This document shows positions 7,976-16,375 of a stretch of 34,785 nt of DNA, piece after piece. Numbering within the stretch: position 1 is the stretch's first letter; the number at the start of each line of letters is the position of its first letter. The notes beneath the pieces are model-generated. The model was not told the DNA's origin and made no database searches. It was given only the letters and a program-made list of their open reading frames with translations. Origin of the DNA: JARRQB01 sp965368585. GTDB lineage: Bacteria; Pseudomonadota; Gammaproteobacteria; Chromatiales; Chromatiaceae. A program made the translations under genes and the position numbers. The stretch is taken from the NCBI GenBank assembly GCA_965368585.1, contig CBDUNM010000038.1, positions 1-34,785 on the forward strand, given 5' to 3'.

Positions 7976-8436
7976 GCCCAATGCGGTGGGTCTTCTCGAT
8001 CGAGTCGTCTGAAACCGGGCGTCGCGACACGGCCATCTGCCCCGATGATAAGTCAATTCGTGGGTTTACACGTCAATTAAATGAGGGAAATCGACCGTCG
8101 AATCGGGTCGGGAGGCCGATGCGCTCGCTGACGGCCGACATACTGGTGAAAACCGATACCGGGTGACGGCATCGCTGTAACGACCTTCCCGTAGAGGTGG
8201 CGGGTCGGCGCCGTGACCGAGCAGGTGCCGGGGGAATCGAGCGTGTCAGCCAGCCCGGCGGGCGTGAAAGCGGCGCTGATGTGGTGTGGTCACACAGGAC
8301 GGGTTGCCGCCCACCGCCGGTGGCAATCGGTTTGCGGGGACGCGACAACGCGGCGATCCGGTGTCCGGATCAGCGCTCTCCGGCGAGCGCAAATGGGCCA
8401 CGCGGTAAGTTCTGCAACTCTCAACCGGTCGACGAA
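7976..8436. other. Gene-less stretch
   Basis: About 460 bp between the MITE-like element and the end of the STAS gene. Open frames here have no recognisable domain and no good start. The AT-richer part near 8040-8100 could hold the original promoter of the response regulator, now separated from it by the element. Nothing else was supported. Confidence 0.4.
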
Positions 8437-8799
8437 TCACCGGGCGTCGTCGCGCAATGGAAGGGCGGCGCGCTTGTCTTGCGGCGTGTGGGCATGGGAA
8501 ACCCCGGCGAGCATTCGACTGGTGTCGATCTGATCCCGAATCTCGGGGTTGCAGCGATCCAGCAGGACATCCACACCCAAGGGTTCCGCTTGGTCGCGCA
8601 ACATCAATAACACGCCGAGTCCGGAGGCGCGAATGCCCGTGGTCTTCTCGAAATCGACGATGACGGTATCGACGTCCAGTTGTTCCGCCAGCTGGCAGGC
8701 CAGCAGGAACGTGCTGTGCGCGCTGCAGTCGAGGTATTTTCCGGTACGGATAGTGATCGTTCTTCCACCGTTCGGATAGTCGATCGAAATGGCGTTCAT
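8437..8799 (-). CDS. STAS-domain protein (anti-anti-sigma factor type)
   Basis: A 120-residue STAS protein. The core reads FLLACQLAEQLDVDTVIVDFEKTTGIRASGLGVLLMLRDQA, matching the SpoIIAA/RsbV fold. S59 in RASGLGVLL is at the usual phosphorylated serine position. The C-terminal 20 residues (TPQDKRAALPLRDDAR) are basic and non-family. The frame is open further upstream, but GGAG 7 nt before this ATG and the domain start support 8799. It is divergent from the CheB-CheR-PAS gene, with about 370 bp between them. STAS proteins relieve an anti-sigma factor or sit in stressosome-like complexes. No RsbW-like kinase is in the window, so its partner is unknown; the neighbouring sensor block is a natural candidate. 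Confidence 0.83.
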   Translation of the reverse strand: MNAISIDYPNGGRTITIRTGKYLDCSAHSTFLLACQLAEQLDVDTVIVDFEKTTGIRASGLGVLLMLRDQAEPLGVDVLLDRCNPEIRDQIDTSRMLAGVSHAHTPQDKRAALPLRDDAR

Positions 8800-9173
8800 G
8801 TACTTCTCCCACGTTGGATTCATCCCTGACGTAAGAACTGCGAACGACAACCGTCGCGACGATGCATGCCGTTTCCTATCATTCGGGCAACGCCGAAAAA
8901 TCACCGGCGGTTGCCGTTCCATGGGGAGCGCACCGGCCAAGGGATTGGGACAAAGCCCGCACGTCCATTTTTCAGGGCTGGCATACAAGCTAAACGATTT
9001 CCTTGGGCCGCTGCATCCGGACGATTCCTTACGTAGACCTACGCGATTCTGCGCGGTCGCTGGCTGGCAAGGCGGCGGCGAGTCCAAGGCAGGTTTTGCG
9101 ACCACCGATAAGTAGGAAGCATCGACGATTTCGTGTAAGACTATGAACACGACCTATCCCGTAGAGGGTTGCA
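8800..9173. promoter_or_regulatory. Divergent control region, STAS / CheB-CheR fusion
   Basis: 374 bp without a gene. It must hold the promoters of both divergent genes, but I could not pick clear hexamers. The STAS gene has GGAG close to its start (8806-8809, minus strand), and the plus-strand gene has AGAGGG 6 nt before its GTG at 9174. Confidence 0.45.
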
Positions 9174-12155
9174 GTGGCCGAAAAACACAAATCCGGGGCG
9201 AACGGACCCACTTCATCGGATAAATCGACTGGGAAAACCGGTCGTCCCGAGCAGCGGCCACCTGACGCGGCCGGCGGTTTCCCCATCGTCGCCATCGGCG
9301 CGTCGGCCGGCGGCCTGGAAGCCATCGAGCAGGTTCTCGGAAATATCCCGTCCGATACCGGGATGGCCTTCGTGGTGATCCAGCACCTCGACCCCACCCA
9401 CAAGAGCATCCTCACCGACCTGATCAAACGGGTCACGCCGTTACGGGTGTCGGAGGTCAAGGACGGTATGCGGGTGGAACCGAACTGCGCCTACGTCATC
9501 CCGCCCAATCGTGACTTGGCCATCCTGCACGGTTCGCTGCAACTCATCGAACCCGCCACGCCTCGTGGATTGCGTCTGCCGATCGACTACTTTCTACGCT
9601 CTTTGGCGCTCGACCAGCGGGATAGGGCGATATGCATCATCCTCTCCGGCACCGGTACTGATGGCACTCTGGGGTTGAAGGCGATCAAAGAGGAGGGCGG
9701 CATGGTGATGGTCCAGGAGCCGAAGTCGGCCAAGTACGACGGCATGCCGAGGAGCGCGATCGACACCGAACTGGCGGACTTCGTGCTGGCGCCCGTGGAC
9801 ATGGCCGAGAAACTCGTTACCTATGCGCAGTCCGCATTTGCCAAGCGTGCGCAACGTCCACCCTCCGCGCCTCCCCAGCGCACCGAGGACCTGAGCAAGG
9901 TCTACCTGCTGCTGCGCAACGAGACCGGGCACGATTTCACCTACTACAAGCCCAACACCATACTGCGGCGCATCGAGCGCCGTATGACGGTCAACCAGAT
10001 CGAGCGGCTGCGCGATTACGTGCGTTATCTTCAGCAAAGTCCGCTCGAAGTGGAGATCCTGTTCAAGGAGTTGTTGATCGGCGTGTCCAGCTTCTTCCGC
10101 GACAAGGAGGCGTTCGAGTCGTTGCAGGCGCGGGTCATCCCGGCCCTGCTCAAGGATCGGTCGGTGGACCAGCCGGTGCGGGTCTGGGTGCCCGGCTGCG
10201 CCACGGGCGAGGAGGCCTATTCCATCGCCATACTGCTGCGCGAGACCCTGAACGATCTGCAGCAGGAATACAGGCTGCAGATCTTCGCCACCGATATCGA
10301 CAGCAATGCCATCGAGGCCGCCCGCGGCGGTATCTATCCGGATAGCATCGCGGTGGATGTCACGCCCGAGCGCCTGCGGCGCTTTTTCACCAAACGGGAC
10401 ACCCGCTTCCAGGTCAACAAGGGCATCCGCGACAGCGTGGTTTTCGCCGAGCAGAACGTCATCAAGGACCCGCCTTTTTCCCGCCTGGACCTGATCAGCT
10501 GCCGGAACCTGCTGATCTATATGGAAGGCGATCTGCAGAAGCGCCTGCTGCCGCTGTTTCACTACGCCCTGCGTAGCGACGGTTACCTGTTCCTCGGCAG
10601 CTCCGAGAGCGTCGGCGATGCCGTCGATCGGTTCGAGGTGATCGACCGTAAGTGGAAGATCTACCGGCGCAAAGAGGTCGTTCAGGTCCTGCACCCGGGT
10701 ATCGAACTTACCCGGGCACCCTTTCCACTGGATCTCGGTCCCCCGGGTCGGCCCGGGCAGACCCCGCCGGTGCGCGCTTTCAGTTACCGTGAGATGACCG
10801 AACACATGCTGCTGGACGCCTACGCGCCGACCTGCGTGCTGGTGAGTGAAAATGGGGAGGGGCTCTATTTCCGGGGTGACACCGGCAAGTACCTCAAACC
10901 GCCCAGCGGCGAGGCCAGTTGGAATATTCTCGGCCTGGCCCGGGAAGGTCTGCGCCTCGATCTCAGTAGCGCGCTGCGCAAAGTCGCCAAGCGCCGCAAG
11001 CCGGTCCGTTACGAGAAGATCTCGGTGCAGATGAATGGCGACACCCAGCTTATCAATCTGACCGTCAAGCCCGTCGCCGAATTCGCTGGCCAAGGCGCCG
11101 CCATGCTGGTGGTCTTCGAGGATATCGCACCCGACGAAGAGGCCGAATCGGAGGTCTTCCCGTCGCAACCCGCCGTCGCCGCCACCAGTCGGGTGGCCGA
11201 CCTGGAACGGGAGCTGCGATCCAATCGGGAGTACCTGCAGACCACCATCGAAGAGCTGGAGACGTCCAACGAGGAGCTCAAGTCCGCCAACGAGGAGCTG
11301 CAGTCCGCCAACGAGGAACTGCAAAGCACCAACGAGGAACTGGAGACGTCAAAAGAGGAGCTGCAATCGGTCAATGAGGAACTGGTCACGGTCAACGCCG
11401 AACACGAGGTGAAGCTCGAGGAGCTGTCGAAGGCCAACAACGACATGTCGAATCTGTTGGCGAGCACCGAGGTCGGCACCATTTTTCTCGACAACGACCT
11501 GCGCATTCAACGTTTCACGCCGGCTGCGACGCGGCTGGTAAAGCTGATTCTCAGCGATGTCGGCCGACCCTTGAGCGATATCGCCACCCATATCAGCGAC
11601 GACAATCTGGTGGGGGATGTGGCCCAGGTGCTCGACGATCTGCAGCCGAGGGAAAAAGAAGTACAGATTCAGGAAGGTCGATGGTTTCTGCTGCGTATGC
11701 GACCTTACCGAACCACGGAGAATGTCATCGAGGGGGCGGTGATCACATTCATCGACATCACCGATCAGAAACGGGTTCAGGAACAGCTGCTGGCGCTTTC
11801 CCACGCCGTGCAGCACAGTCCGATCTCGGTAGTCATCACCGATGCCGACGGCAACATCGAATTCGTGAATCCCCATTTTGTTACGATGACCGGTTACTCT
11901 GCTCAGGAGACGTTGGGAAAAGGCATGAACATTCTCAGATCGGAAGCGACTCCGGCGACGGTCTTCGCAGAGATGTGGCGGACCATCAAGAGCGGGGCGC
12001 CCTGGACCGGCAGTCTGAGCAACCGGCGCAAGGACGGGACGCTTTATACCGACCGGGTCTCCGTCTACCCCGTGATGGATCAGCACGGCCAGGTGACCCA
12101 TTACGTCGGCATCCAGACCGAGACACCGAATACCCCATCGGGGTCTCCGGCCTAG
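9174..12155 (+). CDS. CheB-CheR fusion with coiled coil and PAS domains
   Basis: A 993-residue multidomain signalling protein. Domain order: CheB methylesterase (about 36-215) with catalytic S44 (GASAGG), H71 (IQHLD) and D163 (SGTGTDG); CheR methyltransferase (about 240-500) with WVPGCATGEEAYSIA near 336 as the SAM site, ATDID, and FAEQNVIKDPPFSRLDLISCRNLLIY; a linker with a PAS-like segment; a long coiled coil (about 675-760) made of EEL heptads; then two PAS domains (about 765-985), the last with ADGNIEFVNPHFVTMTGY. No receiver, kinase or cyclase output domain follows, so signalling must pass to a partner. The obvious one is the hybrid kinase starting 15 bp downstream. No receptor or CheA is nearby. 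Start GTG 9174 is supported by AGAGGG. The first 33 residues are low-complexity. Confidence 0.92.
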   Translation: MAEKHKSGANGPTSSDKSTGKTGRPEQRPPDAAGGFPIVAIGASAGGLEAIEQVLGNIPSDTGMAFVVIQHLDPTHKSILTDLIKRVTPLRVSEVKDGMRVEPNCAYVIPPNRDLAILHGSLQLIEPATPRGLRLPIDYFLRSLALDQRDRAICIILSGTGTDGTLGLKAIKEEGGMVMVQEPKSAKYDGMPRSAIDTELADFVLAPVDMAEKLVTYAQSAFAKRAQRPPSAPPQRTEDLSKVYLLLRNETGHDFTYYKPNTILRRIERRMTVNQIERLRDYVRYLQQSPLEVEILFKELLIGVSSFFRDKEAFESLQARVIPALLKDRSVDQPVRVWVPGCATGEEAYSIAILLRETLNDLQQEYRLQIFATDIDSNAIEAARGGIYPDSIAVDVTPERLRRFFTKRDTRFQVNKGIRDSVVFAEQNVIKDPPFSRLDLISCRNLLIYMEGDLQKRLLPLFHYALRSDGYLFLGSSESVGDAVDRFEVIDRKWKIYRRKEVVQVLHPGIELTRAPFPLDLGPPGRPGQTPPVRAFSYREMTEHMLLDAYAPTCVLVSENGEGLYFRGDTGKYLKPPSGEASWNILGLAREGLRLDLSSALRKVAKRRKPVRYEKISVQMNGDTQLINLTVKPVAEFAGQGAAMLVVFEDIAPDEEAESEVFPSQPAVAATSRVADLERELRSNREYLQTTIEELETSNEELKSANEELQSANEELQSTNEELETSKEELQSVNEELVTVNAEHEVKLEELSKANNDMSNLLASTEVGTIFLDNDLRIQRFTPAATRLVKLILSDVGRPLSDIATHISDDNLVGDVAQVLDDLQPREKEVQIQEGRWFLLRMRPYRTTENVIEGAVITFIDITDQKRVQEQLLALSHAVQHSPISVVITDADGNIEFVNPHFVTMTGYSAQETLGKGMNILRSEATPATVFAEMWRTIKSGAPWTGSLSNRRKDGTLYTDRVSVYPVMDQHGQVTHYVGIQTETPNTPSGSPA
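11250..11396 (+). repeat. Seven in-frame 21-bp repeats encoding EEL heptads
   Basis: Codons 693-741 encode seven consecutive seven-residue units: EELETSN, EELKSAN, EELQSAN, EELQSTN, EELETSK, EELQSVN, EELVTVN. They form the core of the signalling coiled coil between the CheR and PAS domains. The DNA units are similar enough to allow slippage. Confidence 0.9.
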
Positions 12156-12170
12156 GCCGTTGGTCAACCT

Positions 12171-13856
12171 GTGAGCGGGAAAGACACCCAAGTGGACGAA
12201 CTGCGCCGGCAGGCCGAATCGCGTATGCACGCGCGCCAACCCGATCCCCTGAAAGTCTCCTCGGACCAGGCCATCAACCTGCTCTATGAACTCGAGGTAC
12301 ACCAGATCGAGCTCGAGATGCAGAACGAGGAGCTGCACCGCAGCCAACTGGCGTTGGAAGCGGCGAGAGACCGATATGCCGAGCTCTTCGATCTCGCGCC
12401 GGCGGGTTATCTCGTCCTGGATACCACGGGCCGGATCGTGCGGGCAAACCTGACCGCCGCCGAGTTGCTGAACCTGCGGCGGGGGCAACTGCGCGGGTTC
12501 GAGCTGACCCATTGCGTGGCCAGGGAACATCGCGACACCCTCTACCAGCACCTGCGGCGCGTGTTCAAGCAGCCGGCGCGGCACAGTTGCGAGCTGGAGA
12601 TGCGGCATCGCGACGGGTCCACGTTCTTCGCAAAGCTGGACAGTGTGGCACAACCCACGGCCGTGGGTACGGAGCCCCAATGCCTGACCCTGATCAGCGA
12701 TATCAGCCAGTTCAAACGGGCGGAGGTCGAAAGTCAACGGGCGAGGGAGGCGGCGGAGCAGGCCAATCAGGCAAAGTCGCATTTCCTGGCCGCCGCCAGT
12801 CACGATCTGCGCCAGCCGTTGCAGGCGCTGACCACGATCACCGATCTGCTGAAAATGACACTGGACGATACCGAGGCGCTCGGACTGGTCGGCAACATGT
12901 CCAAGTGCCTGGTCAACATGAATGAGCTGTTCACGGCCCTGCTCCATATCAACCAGCTCGAATCAGGCTCGATCACGCCCGAGCCAAGGGCGTTCCCGGC
13001 GGGGGACTTGTTATGCCAGGCGGTCTCGGCGTACCGCCCGCTCGCCGAACAGAAAGGCTTGAGTCTGCGCGTGGTGCACTGTTCTGCGGTCATCCGCAGC
13101 GACCCGGTGCTGCTGGGTGAGATAGTCGACAACCTGGTGTCGAACGCGATCCGCTACACCAATACCGGCAGGGTACTGCTCGGATGCCGGCGCCGCGGCC
13201 CGATAGTGCGCATCGAGGTCTGGGACACCGGTATCGGCATACCCGAAGACCAGCGAGAGCGCATCTTCGAGGACTACTACCAGCTGGGCAACCCCGCCCG
13301 GGAGCGACGCAAGGGTTTGGGCCTGGGGCTTTCCATCGTCGACCGCACGGCCCGGCTGTTGCAGCATGAAATCGAGATGACACCGTGGAAGCACGGCTCG
13401 CTGTTTGCCGTGGAAGTTCCGTTGGCCGGTATGCAGGAAGCGAATCACCGGCGCTTGGCCGGTATCGCCAGCCGCTCGGATACGGCTCGAACCGCCTCCG
13501 TGCTGGTGGTCGACGACAACAAGGTCGTGCGTCTCTCGCTGACTTACTTGCTGGAGAGTTACGGGTTTCAAGTGACCGCCGCGATGAGCCTCCCGGACGC
13601 GATGGCGTTGGCAGGCGGCGCGGCCGAGCCGTTCGATTTCATCGTCACCGACTACCGGCTGCCCGACGACATGACCGGCCTGGAATTGATCACGTCGATC
13701 AATGCGGCGTTGGGATCGGCCGTGCCGGCCGTGATCATCACCGGGGATCTGGAGGTACGCAACCTGCCGGAGGTTGCGGCATCGGGTATCGAAGTGCTCC
13801 ATAAACCCGTTCGCGATGTGACGCTGATCGGGAAGATTCGTGAGATGCTGGCCTGA
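12171..13856 (+). CDS. PAS hybrid histidine kinase with C-terminal receiver
   Basis: A 561-residue soluble hybrid kinase; no membrane segment is visible. The N-terminal helical segment contains INLLYELEVHQIELEMQNEELHRSQ, a common lead-in to PAS. The PAS domain (about 65-180) has LFDLAPAGYLVLDTTGRI. HisKA has H211 in ASHDLRQPLQAL. The ATPase domain has the N box EIVDNLVSNAIRYT, WDTGIGIPE and GLGLGLSIV. The receiver (about 440-560) has VLVVDDN, acceptor D494 (FIVTDYRLPDD) and HKP. The start is GTG 12171 with only a weak ribosome site; the next ATG would remove part of the conserved lead-in. It lies 15 bp after the CheB-CheR-PAS gene and is surely cotranscribed. It fits as the kinase acting with that protein, and its final phospho-target is not in this cluster. 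Confidence 0.9.
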   Translation: MSGKDTQVDELRRQAESRMHARQPDPLKVSSDQAINLLYELEVHQIELEMQNEELHRSQLALEAARDRYAELFDLAPAGYLVLDTTGRIVRANLTAAELLNLRRGQLRGFELTHCVAREHRDTLYQHLRRVFKQPARHSCELEMRHRDGSTFFAKLDSVAQPTAVGTEPQCLTLISDISQFKRAEVESQRAREAAEQANQAKSHFLAAASHDLRQPLQALTTITDLLKMTLDDTEALGLVGNMSKCLVNMNELFTALLHINQLESGSITPEPRAFPAGDLLCQAVSAYRPLAEQKGLSLRVVHCSAVIRSDPVLLGEIVDNLVSNAIRYTNTGRVLLGCRRRGPIVRIEVWDTGIGIPEDQRERIFEDYYQLGNPARERRKGLGLGLSIVDRTARLLQHEIEMTPWKHGSLFAVEVPLAGMQEANHRRLAGIASRSDTARTASVLVVDDNKVVRLSLTYLLESYGFQVTAAMSLPDAMALAGGAAEPFDFIVTDYRLPDDMTGLELITSINAALGSAVPAVIITGDLEVRNLPEVAASGIEVLHKPVRDVTLIGKIREMLA

Positions 13857-14095
13857 CAGCGGACGCATATCGGCGCCCGCTCACTCCCCGGCCCGCCGTT
13901 TCGCCGGCACCGCGCGGCGCTGATCGGGATACCCTAACGCGTAAGGCAACGATGACGATCCGGGTTTCCGTGAAAAATTGACGGCCCTGACGCGGTCTCT
14001 TTATGCGATGCCGGTATACCCCGGATACGAATGCGGGCTACTCGGCATGGCCGGTGTTCGCAACCTGCCCGGTTAGGCAATGCCACAGGAAGACC

Positions 14096-15682
14096 ATGAA
14101 CCTGATGTCGCAACAAACCCAAACTTTTCTAATGACCGCGCTGGAACTGATGGCGGCCTGCTTTATCTTCGTGATCGGCGCGATCGCCTTGTGGGTGGTG
14201 ATCGCGTTTATCGTCGACGTGACCCAGACGAAACAGGCGATTCGCCGCAATTATCCGGTTATCGGACGTTTTCGTTACTTATTCGAGAAGATGGGCGAGT
14301 TTTTCCGGCAATACTTCTTCGCCATGGACCGCGAGGAGCTACCCTTTAACCGCGCCCAGCGTTCCTGGGTCTATCGCGCCGCCAAGAACATCGACAATAC
14401 GGTGGCCTTCGGTTCCAGTCGCAATATCAGCGTCCCCGGCCAGGTCATGTTCGTCAACTGTCCCTTTCCCACCCTGGGGGAGGACGCCGTACCGCCGGAA
14501 CCGGTCACCATCGGACCCTACGCGCGTCATCCCTTTACCACCGCGGCGCTGCTCAACGTATCGGGCATGAGCTACGGCGCGATTTCGAAACCGGCCGTAC
14601 AGGCGCTGGGCGCGGGCGCGGCCAAGGCGGGCTGCTGGATCAACACCGGTGAGGGCGGGCTGTCGCCCTACCATCTGGAGTCCGGCGCGGATGTGGTGTT
14701 CCAGATCGGTACAGCCAAGAACGGAGTGCGCGACCTGAACGGCAATCTCAGTGACGAGAAGTTGCGCGAGACGGCGGCGCACTCCCAGGTGCGCATGTTC
14801 GAGATCAAGCTCAGTCAGGGTGCCAAGCCCGGTAAGGGCGGTATTCTGCCCGGCGCCAAGGTCACCGCGGAGATCGCCGGCATCCGCGGCATCCGCGAGG
14901 GTGAGGACGCCATCAGTCCCAACCGCCACACCGATGTGGGCAACAACGAGGAACTGCTGGATTTGATCGCGCGCATTCGCGAGGTAACCGGCAAGCCGGT
15001 GGGCTTCAAGGCGGTGATCGGCGCCTACGGTTGGCTGGACAATCTGTTCCAACTCATCCAGCAACGGGGGATCGAGTCCGCGCCGGATTTCATCACCGTG
15101 GACGGGGCCGACGGCGGCACCGGCGCCGCACCCATGCCGTTGATCGATGACATGGGCCTGCCGCTGCGCGAGAGTCTGCCACTGCTGGTCGACAAACTGC
15201 GTGAGCACGGTCTGCGCGAGCGGGTGAAGGTCGTTGCGTCGGGCAAGCTGATCACTCCCGCGGATGTCGCCTGGGCGCTGTGCGTGGGTGCGGACTTCGT
15301 CTGCTCGGCACGTGGCTTCATGTTCGCGTTGGGCTGCATCCAGGCCCTGCACTGCAACAAGAACACCTGCCCGACCGGCATTACCACCCACGACCCCAAG
15401 TTGCAGAAAGGCCTGCATCCTCCTACCAAGGCGCAGCGGGTGGCCGACTACTCGAAGAACATGCAATACGAAGTGGGTACCATCGCCCATTCCTGCGGCG
15501 TGAGGCATCCGCGCGAATTGCGCCGCTTTCACGCTCGCGTGGTGCAGCCCAATGGGCTGACCGTCTCGCTGGACGAACTGTATCCGGAAGCGCGGGCACG
15601 TTCAGATCACGCCGACCTTGCGGATACCGGATCAGAACATACGATGGTCTCCGGCGGGATCGATTATCAAGGAAATCATTAA
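14096..15682 (+). CDS. Membrane-anchored glutamate-synthase-type FMN/[3Fe-4S] protein
   Basis: A 528-residue member of the family of stand-alone glutamate synthase central/FMN domains. The N-terminus has one hydrophobic helix (about residues 10-38, including FIFVIGAIALWVVIAFIV), then the TIM-barrel domain with NVSGMSYGAISKPAVQALG, NTGEGGLSPYH, IKLSQGAKPGKGG, DGADGGTGAAP and a final GIRHP-like block (CGVRHPREL). Cysteines 414, 420 and 425 have the C-x5-C-x4-C spacing of the [3Fe-4S] cluster of ferredoxin-dependent glutamate synthase. There is no glutaminase domain, so it is not a full synthase. Proteins of this type may reduce an unknown substrate from ferredoxin. AGGA stands 7 nt before ATG 14096; the open frame upstream (from 14003) has no family similarity. 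It stands alone between the kinase gene and a repeat cluster. Confidence 0.88.
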   Translation: MNLMSQQTQTFLMTALELMAACFIFVIGAIALWVVIAFIVDVTQTKQAIRRNYPVIGRFRYLFEKMGEFFRQYFFAMDREELPFNRAQRSWVYRAAKNIDNTVAFGSSRNISVPGQVMFVNCPFPTLGEDAVPPEPVTIGPYARHPFTTAALLNVSGMSYGAISKPAVQALGAGAAKAGCWINTGEGGLSPYHLESGADVVFQIGTAKNGVRDLNGNLSDEKLRETAAHSQVRMFEIKLSQGAKPGKGGILPGAKVTAEIAGIRGIREGEDAISPNRHTDVGNNEELLDLIARIREVTGKPVGFKAVIGAYGWLDNLFQLIQQRGIESAPDFITVDGADGGTGAAPMPLIDDMGLPLRESLPLLVDKLREHGLRERVKVVASGKLITPADVAWALCVGADFVCSARGFMFALGCIQALHCNKNTCPTGITTHDPKLQKGLHPPTKAQRVADYSKNMQYEVGTIAHSCGVRHPRELRRFHARVVQPNGLTVSLDELYPEARARSDHADLADTGSEHTMVSGGIDYQGNH

Positions 15683-15696
15683 TACAGCCCCACGAG

Positions 15697-15891
15697 TGCC
15701 TCCTGCCGGGTAAAGCTTTCGGTGACACGCCGTGGATACTTTCTTGCTACGCAGTCCCTGCTGCGCAAATAAGTCCAGCCTCGCCATCCATGGCAAGGCG
15801 TTCACCGCTCCGCGATTCACTTCTGCAGGCTCAGCTGCTGCTCCCCGGCAGCCAACGGTCACTCAAACCTTCACCCGACATGAGGCTTTAC
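15697..15891 (-). repeat. Foldable dispersed repeat, full copy
   Basis: A 195-bp element, read on the minus strand, beginning GTAAAGCCTCATGTCGGGTG and ending ACCCGGCAGGAGGCA. The ends pair imperfectly over about 35 positions (GCCTC/GAGGC, GTCGGGT/ACCCGGC, GTGAC/GTCAC). Inner hairpins include GCTGC/GCAGC and GCCTTGCCAT/ATGGCGAGGC. The copy at 921-1036 lacks about 79 bp of the middle, between the short strings atcgcgg and cacgg. There is no coding potential. It abuts the inverted-repeat element at 15892. Confidence 0.72.
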
Positions 15892-16057
15892 TAACCTGCA
15901 TGTTGCACCATCCGATCGGGGACGGGCGCGAATGAATCGCCAGGGATGCGGCACAAATCCTGTTCGGGGCGCATTCTCGAAAGTACAGGTCGTCCCCCGT
16001 CCCCGATCTATCCCGGCCCCCGCAATCGTCCCGGATACTGGTGCAACACGCAGGCTA
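15892..16057. mobile_element. MITE-like element with TGCAGGTTA-type ends
   Basis: The left end is TAACCTGCATGTTGCACCA. The right end, on the other strand, is TAGCCTGCGTGTTGCACCA: 17 of 19 match. A perfect inner pair, GATCGGGGACGGG (15914-15926) and CCCGTCCCCGATC (15996-16008), extends the symmetry. It is 166 bp long, with no gene. Its left edge is the outer edge of the foldable repeat. The same ends occur at 477-509, 21618-21878 and 21908-21925. Confidence 0.78.
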
Positions 16058-16375
16058 ACGCGTTTCTTGATAACTTGATGGCATCGCCGGATATGGGCTG
16101 TCCGCGTTCGGCTGACACGGATCAACGGATTTGCGCCGATATGCACTTTGAGCCAGGCGTCCCTGCATGTCTTTGGGTGAGCCCGGGCGGACAACCGCGC
16201 TTGCAGGCCAGCGGCTTGTGTAGCCGATGGCGCTGAGCGCTCGCTGTATCTTGCAGATCGAAACAAGCGGGCTCATAAATTTCTTATGCTCAATAACCGT
16301 AGACTTTGAAAGGTAGGGCAACTATTCTTCTCATGCGCTAACCTAGACCATCTGCTCGCCGAGTAAGAAACTTAA
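16058..16375. promoter_or_regulatory. Gene-less leader of the TonB-dependent receptor gene
   Basis: 318 bp with no supported gene. It becomes AT-rich toward 16260-16375 (for example TTGAAAGG near 16308), where the promoter of the receptor gene probably lies. No convincing Fur box was seen. The ribosome site before the GTG at 16376 is weak. Confidence 0.4.

Noticed and set aside
9594..11324. 576-codon open frame on the minus strand across the CheB-CheR gene
   Set aside because: It mirrors the strong domain matches on the plus strand, and its own translation has no recognisable domain. It is a codon-bias shadow in high-GC DNA.
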